From Xiphias gladius (lineage: Eukaryota > Chordata > Actinopteri > Istiophoriformes > Xiphiidae): a DNA stretch of 64,000 nt. Numbering within the stretch: position 1 is the stretch's first letter; each line of letters opens with the position of its first letter. The position numbers and the translations under genes were made by a program. Under the pieces are notes generated by a model. That model ran no database searches. It saw nothing but the letters and a program-made list of their open reading frames with translations, and was not told the DNA's origin. Shown here one piece after another: positions 1-11,279 of this stretch. The stretch lies in contig NC_053404.1 in NCBI RefSeq assembly GCF_016859285.1, positions 15,949,105 to 16,013,104 on the forward strand. Direction: 5' to 3'.

Positions 1-79
1 TGTTGGTTGTGGTGTCAGAGGAGGTGCTGCCATCCGAACCTTTAAATCGACCTTTTCTGCGAGCTCCTTTGCTTTGAGA
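1..79 (-). CDS. cacnb2: Voltage-gated calcium channel beta-2 subunit, internal exon (partial)
   Basis: The minus strand encodes an exon fragment beginning SQSKGARRKGRFKGSD and continuing GSTSSDTT. This is the conserved N-terminal variable-region exon of calcium channel beta subunits. The KGSD form fits beta-2; beta-4 has KRSD. Seen: a pyrimidine-rich tract and an AG acceptor end at plus positions 80-81, so the exon starts at 79 and reads on past the window edge. Known: beta subunits are cytoplasmic membrane-associated guanylate kinase-like proteins that bind the alpha-1 pore subunit and control its traffic and gating. CACNB2 lies next to SLC39A12 in human, on the same strand, as here. Only about 26 codons are visible. 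The choice between beta-2 and another beta paralogue rests on one residue and on gene order. Confidence 0.82.
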
Positions 80-592
80 CTTCAGAGAGCAAAAAAGGAA
101 ATAGTCAAATTGTTAAAGAAGAGAGAGTTCATCTTTTCAAGCCTGTATTAATCCAATATTTCCATGCCCATATGTACATTGAAACAGCTTTTTTCCCCGC
201 TATAGTTCCGCCTGTCCATACTGGTCGTTTCCAATGTAAGAGATGATGGACAGTCCTCATTCTGTGCTAAACTGCCTTGAGGCTCAGCAGAAACTAATGT
301 GAAGCTCCAACAGGCTGATTTAGGAAAATCAAGTGTTTATTTTCCTAATAGGACTGTAATTAACAATTATTTTAATTAACCATACAATGATAGAAAATAG
401 TAAAAAGATCGCAGCACAGTTTCCTAAGCGTCCGAGTTGACTTCTTCAAATGACTGACCTACAGTCAAAAACCTAACCATATTAAGTTTAAAAAGACATA
501 AAACAGAGAAAAGCAAAAAAAAATCCTCACATTGAAGAGGCTGCAACCAGATAATGTGTGCCGTTTTTGCTTGAAAAATAACATCAGCAATT

Positions 593-905
593 TAGAGCTG
601 CAACCATTAGTCACTCCATTAGTCTACTGACAGAAGATGAATTGGCAACTATTTTGATTATCATTTAGGTCAATTTTTAAGCAAAATGGCCAAAAAAATC
701 TCTGGTTGCGGCCTCTAGAAACTGAGGATTTTCTGGTTTTCTCAGTTTTACATAACTGTAAACTGATCCTTGGGCTCTGGCATTTTTTACTATTTCCTGC
801 TATCGTGTAGACCCAACGATTAATGGATTAATCAAAAAAATGATCTGCAGATTAATCACATGTTACAAATAATAACTGCTGGTTGCAGCCCTAAAACTAT
901 TTATC
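593..905. mobile_element. hAT-like non-autonomous element (MITE)
   Basis: The left end reads gagctgcaaccattagtc and the right end reads ctgctggttgcagcccta, which form imperfect terminal inverted repeats. The interior has several ATTAATGGATTAATC-like motifs. This is the form of a very common fish repeat whose ends read GGGCTGCAAC and whose interior is rich in GATTAATC. There is no coding capacity. Placement in the hAT superfamily is from memory of that repeat type. Confidence 0.55.
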
Positions 906-1969
906 AGTCACCAAATTGTTTTTGCCAGTGCATTTATTAATTAATTGACTTTTTCAGCCCTACTTCAAACGCTTCAGTCTTTTTTAGCACAAACTTTCCT
1001 CTCTGTGCTTCACCAGACAGTGTTTTCTTGCTGAGCTGCAGTGAAGAGCTGGTAACGCAAACAGGGAATTTTAGTCTAAAATGACAGTAACTGTGGTAGA
1101 TACCCATTCATTTGTTTAACTCAGACTGTTGAAGCCTAATACCAGTTTTCAGCTAAACTTTTGATTGCACTTTTTGCACAAGAGGGCTGCAGATTTTGTC
1201 CCCCATCTCTTACATTGTAATCATGTTAGGAAGGGATCTTTTCACATCCGGTGTGACCAGGAGAAATAATAATAGCTTCCAAAAACTGCTTCAGTGTACA
1301 TATAGGCATGTGGGAATATTACTTTACGACAGAAAAAAAAATGTGAACCTATACTTTAAATATAGAAATAAAGCCTCACTGTTAGTTCAATTAGTTAAAA
1401 ATAGCTGTCAGTGTTTTATTTGAAGTGAAATATTATGACAGGTGTCATAAAACAATATCATTATGTGGGTGGTCACCAATAGGCAAGCTGATATGATGAG
1501 GGGCTGGAAAAGTAATGCACTCATGCTCAAGTGCTCATACAGCGTGTGTTGCTACTGGCAACTGAGAAACAGAAATTCATTTCAAATCTGCCTCTTTTTT
1601 CCCATCCCATTCCCCCAGGGCATGTTAATCATGCATATAAAGATGCATATAATTACTGGTTTTTCATTCAAAGCATCTAATCAATTACTGAATGATATGT
1701 GATAATTTAAACTGAGTTATGAGTTTTGGTTGCCGTTTTTTTTTTTTTTTTAAATTAAACTTTTGATACATTTTGGATTTACAATTATTTTTTTTGCTGA
1801 TGAAATTAAAATGGCTACAACCATGACATACCAACCTGACTTAGTCCAGCATCCAAAGATAAAAGCTATGACGACATTTCTTTTTAGTAAAATAAACCGT
1901 TAAATTTTGAAAATTCGAAATCGCGAGGTGATGTCCTCGAGAATAATTACGTAATCAAAACTTAATTTA

Positions 1970-2650
1970 AAATAGCCGTAGCCACTAGGCGCGAGGAAGT
2001 GGACAGGTTGAGGGCATGTGAGCTGAAGCTGAAATGTTTCTTTAGCGTGCTAACTTTTGTGAACTATTACAGACTGTTACATGGAAAATATCGGTGTCAT
2101 TTGAATTAAATTAGCTTACTTGTAACATCGGGTGTTCCAGCGAATCCATGTGTTTGTCCCGAGGCGTTGCTGCTCCTGTTTTTGGAGTATTATTGACGAC
2201 CATTACACCATTTGACAAAGGCAAATACTCGACAAAAACCACTCAGCTTGGACAGAGTCCCCAGCTGTGTCCGAGATAAAAGCTGAAGCGCATTTTCACC
2301 AATTCACCGGCTCATGTTGACGAGTTGAAGACTGACAGAAGTGAGACGCCGCCGGTCACCTGGCACCGCCAATCTTCAAGTTTGAGGCAGGAGAGGTAAG
2401 GAGGAGCCTGTCCGGAAGAGGACTGTGAAGCTGTTTTCCTTCAGTTCAGATAATGATGATGATGATGAGGAGGATTTGAATTCTCGGATATTATAGCATC
2501 ACGGAGCCTCCTCATGAGTACCCTCCTACCCACACTGGCTGAGAGCTTTGCTGCTCCATGAGCCCTCATTCAGCGCCAACCCTTCCTTCTCACCGCACGA
2601 AAGGATGAAAATAAATTACAGCATCGAAACAGAGAAGAAAGAAGAAGAAA
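1970..2650. promoter_or_regulatory. CpG-richer patch, possible promoter or first exon of a cacnb2 isoform
   Basis: This patch is visibly richer in G, C and CpG than the AT-rich DNA on both sides, for example gacgccgccggtcacc near 2,345. It contains an open stretch followed by ggtaag near 2,395 on the plus strand. cacnb2 genes use several alternative first exons, and this region lies about 2 kb upstream of the cacnb2 exon. No known beta-2 N-terminus could be read here on the minus strand, so this is a weak inference. Confidence 0.25.
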
Positions 2651-3216
2651 TGTATGGTATAAAAGCCTTTAACCATTGAGTGACAAAACTGCAAAAAAAA
2701 AAAAAAGGGGGGGTTAAATCCTGAGCCACTTCATTCAAGAATGAATTGGTTCAGTGGCAACAGAATCAGGTATTCATCACTTTTCAAGTAAAAGTGATTA
2801 TCTGCGTTCTTTGTCAGTCAGGGAACATTTTAAAGCTCACTGCAAGGTTAAATTGTTCCTGTTGTTGGGAGTCTGTGACTCCGAAACCAAATGACACTTC
2901 AGTAATAGAAGTTTTAATATTTAAAACAAAAAACAAAAAACAAAAAACGGAAAGCTTAAAGAGTAACTTAACGCTATAGCGGGACCAATATAGGATTTTT
3001 AAGGCCGATACGTATATTGATATTTGAGAGTTTTAAAATCCAGTAATGATATAATATTAATTTTCTGTACACAACCTCTAGTTTGTTTCTTTATCAGTAG
3101 CGACCAATAAATGTACTGGGCAAGACATTTTACTGTTGAAAAATAAACATGCCTTTACTCTCTGATGGACAAACTATAGACATATATCTTTGGCATTTCT
3201 GTACTTCAGTTTCTTG

Positions 3217-3218
<2 letters not shown>

Positions 3219-3280
<62 letters not shown>
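3219..3280. repeat. (AT)31 microsatellite
   Basis: An uninterrupted run of alternating A and T covers these positions, followed by a short imperfect continuation (gtcatatatatgtg). It is likely to vary in length between individuals. Confidence 0.95.
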
Positions 3281-3283
<3 letters not shown>

Positions 3284-6200
3284 ATATATATGTGAGCTGA
3301 CATATACACCAAAATGATGTATCTGCAGTTAGGTAATAAGTGACGATATATCTGCCCAGCCGACTTTAACACTTTTTGCTGGCATTTAGTGGTTTAATAT
3401 AGCACCTTACTTCAGTGATGCACTGATGTACTCCAGGACACCATGACATCACTGATGTGGTTGTGGTTGACAGCTCTCAACCACACCGTCCAAGGTGAGG
3501 AAGGCTTGAAAATTTCAACCAGGGAGGGCAGTAAAACACTGCCTTTCAGCCTGGTGTTGACAGCAAGAAGGCAGATCGTTGGCTACAGCAATGATGACAG
3601 TCGGGTGGCTTCTACAATGCCTATACTGGGTCTGATTGGGAGTGAGCAGCTGGGGAAACTATAGGGATGTCTGTTAGGCAGGTAAAGAATGACAGGCTCT
3701 GAAAAGACCCTGTTAGTTTGAAGAGCAACAAGATTAACCACATAACCTTCAAGCAGAGGAGAGAAGAGAAGCTGAAGGTTCGGCGGTAGTCTTGACATCA
3801 TCATCATCATCATGATCTTTGCGATCGCCATCAAAACAAGTCTACATTATCAGCTGCTGACTGTTATAGCACAAGAGAGCGCTGAATATTCTCACACATT
3901 GACATTATAGTACATCCAGTAAAATGAGATCATTCAAGCTATAAGCTGCAGCTGAAGTGAACTCCTGAGACAAACTTTTTACAAAGTTTTGTTATTCATT
4001 ATTGCCCTCTAGTGGTTTCATGTCCTTTTGTATTTTAAAGGGGACACTCCACTGATTTTCCACATCACAGTGAGTTTATTAGTCACAGTTATTGCTACTC
4101 AGCTTATGAAAACAGTTGTGTACTGAACTCTGTGGCCCCCGGAGGCAACTCTCCAAAGTCTGAAAAATTAACCCAATTGATGTCACAGTGATGTAATCAG
4201 GGTTATTTCGGCTTGGGCGTGGTGACTAAAAATTTTATTAGAATTAAAAGCTGTGTGGAGTTTGAAAGAGGGCTTTTAGTGTGGGCTTTTTGTGTGGGCT
4301 TTTAGGTTCGGATGGAGAAGAAAAAATGCTAATGAGTTGATTTGTTGTAAATGTAGGATGCAGTGTTTTTGGAACTTGACTGTACAGGAACCAAAAGTCA
4401 GGATAACTAACACTGTGTCGCTTTACTTGTGACGATTTAAAAAAAAAAAAAATCCGTCCCTTTTACATCTACCAACTTTATGGAAGTGCCCTACTAAATT
4501 GATGAGGTACCGCTTTAAAATAGAGACCAAATTATTGACTGAAGAATGGCAAGCTGAGCAGCAGTTTGAGTAGCGATCATTTAAAAAAACTCACGTGAAA
4601 TTAAGATTGCTGCTTCCCGAAAATTCTTTGACATAGGAAGAATTCTGTGTATTTCAGGTCACAAGTCCTGTGACTGTACACAATTAAAAGTTCTCACTGC
4701 CAGTAACTATAGGTTGATCCCATGTGGTTTTGTGTAACAACAATAACAGGTGCAAAGGATTATTTTCAGTCAAATCCCTTAAAATCAAAGGCAAACCACT
4801 TCTCTATTTCCTGTTTTGTCCTTTGCTTTCCCCTTCATTTCTGTGTGTTCTGCTGCCTTGATGACCCTGCAGCTGAACTCTTCTTCTGGCAGGTCTCTGC
4901 AGAGCAAGTGAGGATACTCAGTGTTCACACCACCAGTGTTCACGGATAATAAAAAAAAAAATTAAAATAAAAACTTCCTTCCTCCATCCTGGCAGCAGTT
5001 GCCTTGAAAAGATGCACACCTGCCAGAAAATGCCTCTGTGGTGCAAAAGAGCAGATTTACACACAAACCACTGGGCCCAAAGCTTTCCTGAAAATGCCAA
5101 AAGGGGTTGGCATTTCCAAAATAACAGCAAAGTTGCTAGAAGAAGAGAAAATGCTATGGACTTCCTGCTATTGTTTTAACATTACTCGGGAAGTCACAGT
5201 AAATGGTGTCAGCTTTTTCTGACATGATTGTCAAATAATCTCTTGACACTGTCAATATTACTGACTTTGCACTTTGGTAGTAAGCTTAGAATGGTTAGAT
5301 TAGCTTAGGATAATCGCCATGAAAATTCTGCCATGAAACTAATCCCCAGCACAAACAAGGCAAGTGCTTGACAGCTGTTTACTCAAATTTTACCGAAATA
5401 TGTTGATGCGGAGAGCACCAGAATTTAATCACAACAAGCTGATTAAATAGATGAAAAATAATCTTCTCTTAAGTCCACTCATTCTTTCAATATCACAGAT
5501 CCAATTTAATGTACAAAAAGTTGATTTACTTTGTTTCATTAGTTTTATTGTACTGATGTATTCATCATATTCTCTTCTTCCACCACCTCCTACTGCAGGC
5601 CCCACTCTGGCCGGTAAAGAGCGCGTGCGCCGTGTGGGCTGGTTCGCTCCAGAGTTTTGTCTGTCTTTTACAGCAAGCATTAGTCATCCAGGTTGGTGGA
5701 TGAAGAGAACAAATGGCTCAGGTGGGTGGAAGTGCCCTCATATTGGATCACAGAGCGGCCTCAAAAACAAAGAACCATACCTCGGAGATGAGAAGCTGAA
5801 AGAGAGCAATGTTTGTAAAAACAGGGCTTCAAAAAAAGTATTTTAGAGCAGTTTAAGTTTAACAAAAAGCTATTAGTCCTTTTTTGCACCTAATATTAGA
5901 GTTGCTGATTAAGCCAATTGGGCTTTGTTGTATTTATAAGCAGTTCCAGTTAAGGTAATGCTCTATTATGAGTTTGTAGTTTCCTAATAATTTCTCTAAT
6001 AATATCCTGAGTTTCCTGGAAAACACTACTGTATGTAATTTAGTTCTTATTATTAGGAAAATATTATAATATTATATATATTAATATTAATATCTGTGAA
6101 ATAAATGGGTAGGTTGACTTTGAAAGACATGACCATTTACCAGGCAGAAAGGAACTAAATAAAAATGGATTAAATATTAACTGTATCCAACAGTCCAATT

Positions 6201-6965
6201 TTGTCAAAGGGCAATATCAAATCATCGGAGTGTCCCTTTAAGTGAAATTAATTAATTCAAAGTGTACTAGCTGAATACTGCCTCTATTTACCTTGTAATC
6301 TGTACTAAACTTCACTGTCTTTTAAGGAAACTTCTTGGAAAATATTAAGAAAATTATGCAGAAATTACAGGTCTGTAGAATAAACTGTTACCCAAATCAA
6401 TATGTATACTAAAAAAAATTGTACAAAATCAATAGATTCCCACATGAACTAGCTTACTATCTATATAAAGACAAAAAATACATATCAACCAAAAGAAGTA
6501 AATTTATAATACTTTGTATATTGCTGGTAAGAAATGACTTCAAAATCAAATAATCGGATTGTCTGAGGCAACATGAATATTTCACTGAATAACAGATATG
6601 CACAATTGCATTTGATACTGCCAAATAAGGTCATTAAAGTTTAAACTAGACATCAAATGTCCAGATACAGACACCCATGACACCCACACATACAAAAATA
6701 ATTCATTATGTATAAAAAGGAAAGGATTCATACAGCTATACATGACATATTTACTGTATCATCCAGTGCTGAGACTAAAACATCATGAAATACTCACTCG
6801 TTGACCAGTAATGACAATAACACTTGCACAAATAGAGTTGAGAGTTGTGCACAGCAGCAGATAATAATCAGCAAGTCAAAGAAAATTTCAAAGAACGCTA
6901 AAAATCAAGTCAACACTCATTTCACTTCAAACCTGTTTGAATAGATACTGTATGTCATGTACACT

Positions 6966-6968
<3 letters not shown>

Positions 6969-7037
<69 letters not shown>
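6969..7037. repeat. (GT)34 microsatellite in the slc39a12 3' untranslated region
   Basis: An uninterrupted GT repeat on the plus strand, read as CA on the slc39a12 sense strand. It starts five bases after the slc39a12 stop codon (7,043-7,045, minus), so the transcript should carry a long CA repeat at the start of its 3' untranslated region. Confidence 0.93.
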
Positions 7038-7039
<2 letters not shown>

Positions 7040-7042
7040 AAT

Positions 7043-10000
7043 TTAGAATTTGAGTTCATGTTCAAAGAGTGCGAGGAGCAAAAGACAGGCCCAACCCATC
7101 AATAGACCAAGGTTCTGTAGGAGAAACATGAGACATGGTCGGTCGGTCTTCACTCGACACATCTCAGGAAGCTGAAAAAAGAGAGAAAAATAAAAGTAAA
7201 AACAAAACCCTCAACATTTTTGACAGAAAGATGGGAAAAGGCTTATTATTCTGTATTTTTCTTATTGTCAGGGTGTCCCATAGAAAGGCCAAAACCTACG
7301 GTGTCTTAGTCTGTCTCTCAATACTTTTTTAACTTTCCTAATCTGTCTCTCGCACTCAGCCCAAAAGCCCATTCATTCCTTCTGAAAATGTAAATCTTAA
7401 GCAAGACTAAGAGTCCACAGACAGTGCTTTGAGCTGAATGCTAATGTCAGCATGCTAACATGCTCACAGTGGCAATGCCAAGATGTGAATGTTTAGCAGG
7501 TACAGGCATGACGTTTACTATGTTCACCATCTAATTTACTGTGTTTACATGCTAGTTAGTTTGTTAACATTTGTTAATTAGCACTAAACCCAAAGTACTT
7601 GCAAGGCTGATGGAAATGCCATTAGTTTTGCAGGTGTTGGTTAGTTTGAAGGTGAAGATCAGATCAAGATCAAAGTCAGAGGACGAATGGTGATTACAGT
7701 TTGTCCTGAGGGGAAGAGGAATGTCTGAACCAAATTTCATGGCAATCCATCTGACAGTTGTTGGGATGTTTCACTCAAAACCCCAAATGTCAACATCATG
7801 TTGACATTAGATGAAAAGCGAGGGGGAACATCAAAGTCAGTGAGCTTCATCCTGTGGGGACAGTGAATGTTTCATAGAAGTCCATCAAATAGTTGCTGAG
7901 ATATTTTAATCTCACCGACAGACTGACATTGCCATCCCTATGGCCATGCAACTAGCATGGTTAACAGTGGAACATGAATATATAGTGTAATTTCCTACAA
8001 CAGCTGGGTATTGTAGTTTTTAGTGAATTTGACTCAGGAGTAAAAACTGTATTTGTTGGGGACTATTTTCAGTGGTGGATTAATGCACATTTTGTGGGCT
8101 AGTGAGAATTTAGAGCAAAGGGATGGCGTATTAGGGACCGACCTAAAATAAAGTAAAATGCCTGTGTTTATCGGTATAAAGGAATATGTCACCCAGTATA
8201 ACTGTATTTTCTCGCTGATGTGGTTTTAATAATTATGGACAGCATTAGTGTTCTATTGTACGGAGAATGGGACCTGTTGACAATAAGAAAGATATAGAAC
8301 ATTACCAGCCTTTAATAAGGCTATCTTACCATTTCTACAAGTGACAAGTAGAGGAAAATCCCAGCAGTGACAGCAAAGATCCACTGCTGCACCTCTGTCT
8401 CTGAAGAAACAAAGAGTCCGATGTAGAGGCCCATAAAGGCTGTCAGAGCGCTGAGAAAGTTCATTAGCACAGCAGTCTTCACTGAGAGTCCAGAGCTGAG
8501 CAACACTGCAAAGTCCCCTTTGAGACAAAAACCAGACAAGAGGAGTCTGTCAGTCAGTGTTTCCTGGCCTCAGCCAAAAAACAGCAAACATGCTCCCAGA
8601 GCAAGCATAGTGACCCCTCACCCATCTCGTGCGGGATCTCGTGGCACAGGATAGCCACCGTGGTCGCCATGCCAGTCTCGGCTGAAAAGGAGAAGGCCGC
8701 CCCAACAACGAGGCCATCGGCGAAGTTATGAAGGCTGTCTCCCACGATTATCATCACAGCCAGCAGAGGAACCCCTTGTCCTGGGAATACAAAGCCAGTC
8801 TTTGTCATTAAAGCTCATCCTCAGACCATGACAATTGCTCTGTTATGCCAGGCGACTAATTAAAGTACATGACAATCATCTGTGTGTGTGATTGTGCAGT
8901 TCATACTAAAGAAGCTTACTCTGATGTGAAGGACTCCTTGTGTCTGCATGTTCAAGAGATACTTCTGTACACTCCAAGTCATCCACTGGTCCCTGCAGGA
9001 TACAGATCATTATTTACAGTACAGACTTTTGAACCTTCTTAACCTTTTATTCCAATTTGATAGATAAGATTGGTTCTTGTAGTTAAATGAACCTGGACGT
9101 GGACGAGAAAAATACACCAAAACAGGATATTTTTATGTCAGCAAAAAATGGTTGGAAAATAGGTCTATGTATGTAGTTTACAAAAACAGGCTTTCTATGT
9201 GAGTGTCCTGTCTCTGTGTGGGAAATGTTCTAGTTTTGAGGTATGTATTCAACTGTACGTACATGATTCAACACAAATGTGAAGTGCTTTCTGATGATTC
9301 AGTATTTTAGTCTCCCACATCCCACATGCCATGTTCCTTTACTCCCTCCTACACCACTCTTCATTTCCTGTTATATAAGAGCAGTGTTGGAAAATTTATT
9401 TTAAGTGAATTTCAGTTGATTTTTGAACTGTAAACATGAATTCAGTAGATTCACATCATCATTTATCTACAGTATGTCCCTCACTGTTTTTTTAATTTTT
9501 TAATTTTTATTTTTTTTATGAGGAGGTTGGGATCTGAACTGGGCCAGCGTGCTGAACTATCCTCAAGGTTGTGTGAAGCTGTGCTCTAATTTGCTGGTTG
9601 CTCTCCTGTAAACAGTGCCCTCTAGCACAACAATACTGGTGGAGGAGTGGTGTGGGAGTGAAGCATCATCGGGGTGAATGAATGTGATGACATAACGATT
9701 GCAAGAGCTGCTGAAAAAAAGTCCCTGTATTTGTGTACATGAGGAAAATAAATATGGTGTGACGATGAACTTTAGTATATTTATTGTCACAATAGCCAAT
9801 AAACTACCAGCTACGACAAGCCAATTGCACAGGACATGCCTCCCACCAAGCTGAGTCAGTTGTAACCCCAGGACACCAAACCACACGAATGTGTGAAAAC
9901 TAGTCAGCAGGCAAGCGGAGGAGTCATAACAGACCAGCTAAATAAATAAATAAATTGCTGAAATGTCCAGCTTCTGCCAGACCAAGTGGTAGTGGTATGA

Positions 10001-11238
10001 ATGGAAGAGACCAAGCCTAATCATCTACACTTCCAGGACTAATTCCAGGATAAGTCTTAGGATAAATCATATCTACTTGTATATAATTAGTGGTATCGAA
10101 TGGTGTTTGAAATCAATTTGAATTAACACATTTGCAACATGACGTGGTGTCGATGAAGGGGTACTCATATGATAAGGCTGTGGGAGTACATCAGACTAAA
10201 AAGCTCTAGAATCGCTGAAGTAGAAGCACAACATCTTATACGTTTATTTTTTGTTTCTTTCTCTCTCTTATAGTCAATTACTTTTTAATATTTGGCACTG
10301 TTTTAACATTTTGCCATTTAACTTGCAAGTACTGCCATGTCATGGTCCCTTTGGTCTGCTCTATCACTACGTGATATTCATTTGTGTGATAGGGATGATG
10401 AGTTCTTAAAAAAACAGTTTAGTGTGGGTAGCGATCAAACTCACCAGCTGTATGGTGGAGATGGACTTGCCCCTCTGTGACTGACCATTGCAGCTGAGCT
10501 CTAAGGGAAGGTCACTGGAGTGACCCTGCAGACAAAAGAAAGTCATGAGACCACTGTTGCTCAAATGCACAGTCAGGACAAACGCCAAAAGTTCAAAATG
10601 TGGTTAGGTAAAGGAAATTTAGCCACAACTTCAGCCCCTTTCCCTTGATACACTATGGTTTGAGCATTTAGCTCTCTGTGTCATTTTCGGGTTATTAAAT
10701 TGATAACAGCTACAAAAAAAAAAAACTCTTACATGGCCTTGAGAAGGAACAAAAAAGGAGAACATTCTTTCAATAAGGAAAAAGCCATAAATCCCAGCAA
10801 TCATGCCCAGAATCTTCCACAGATACTCCTTTCCTTCAGTATAGTGCTCATCATCATGACTGTGAGTGTTATCATGGAGGCCCAGAATCTCCAAAGGACA
10901 CAAAAAGGAGAGAATTAGACATTTATTCCACACTCAAGATCCGTACAGTATGTGGTCGGTTGTAGTAGACAGTGAGGTTTTTTATACCTGTGGTATGAGG
11001 TGCAGGAGAGCATCTCCTGAGAGGGTTCCCACTGCCAGGCCCACAAACAGCTGCAGGATGAGTGTGTAGGTTTCCTGGCAGGAGTTGAAGAAGATCAGGC
11101 AGATACCGAACATGGAGCCTACCGTGATGAGCAGGACAGCGGCTGTGCTGTAGCCATACTCTGCAGGTAAGTGAAGGGAGGAGTTTATTTTTGAGTTTAT
11201 TTGTGACAAATCCTATAATTACACTTAACTGAATATTA

Positions 11239-11279
<41 letters not shown>

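Larger units (their letters stand above)
80..6968. other. Non-coding stretch between cacnb2 exon and slc39a12 3' end
   Basis: No exon could be supported here. The stretch probably holds cacnb2 upstream intron sequence, possibly with alternative first exons, and the slc39a12 downstream flank. It contains a hAT-like MITE (593-905), a CpG-richer patch (1,970-2,650), a long AT repeat (3,219-3,280) and a short GC-rich patch (about 5,595-5,660), all listed separately. The remainder is AT-rich. Open frames at 5,451-5,846 (plus) and 5,429-5,680 (minus) overlap the GC-rich patch and resemble no family I know. Confidence 0.5.

Noticed and set aside
5451-5846. 131-codon plus-strand open frame as a gene
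   Set aside because: No known family, no splice context and low-complexity start; kept only as a note on the GC-rich patch.
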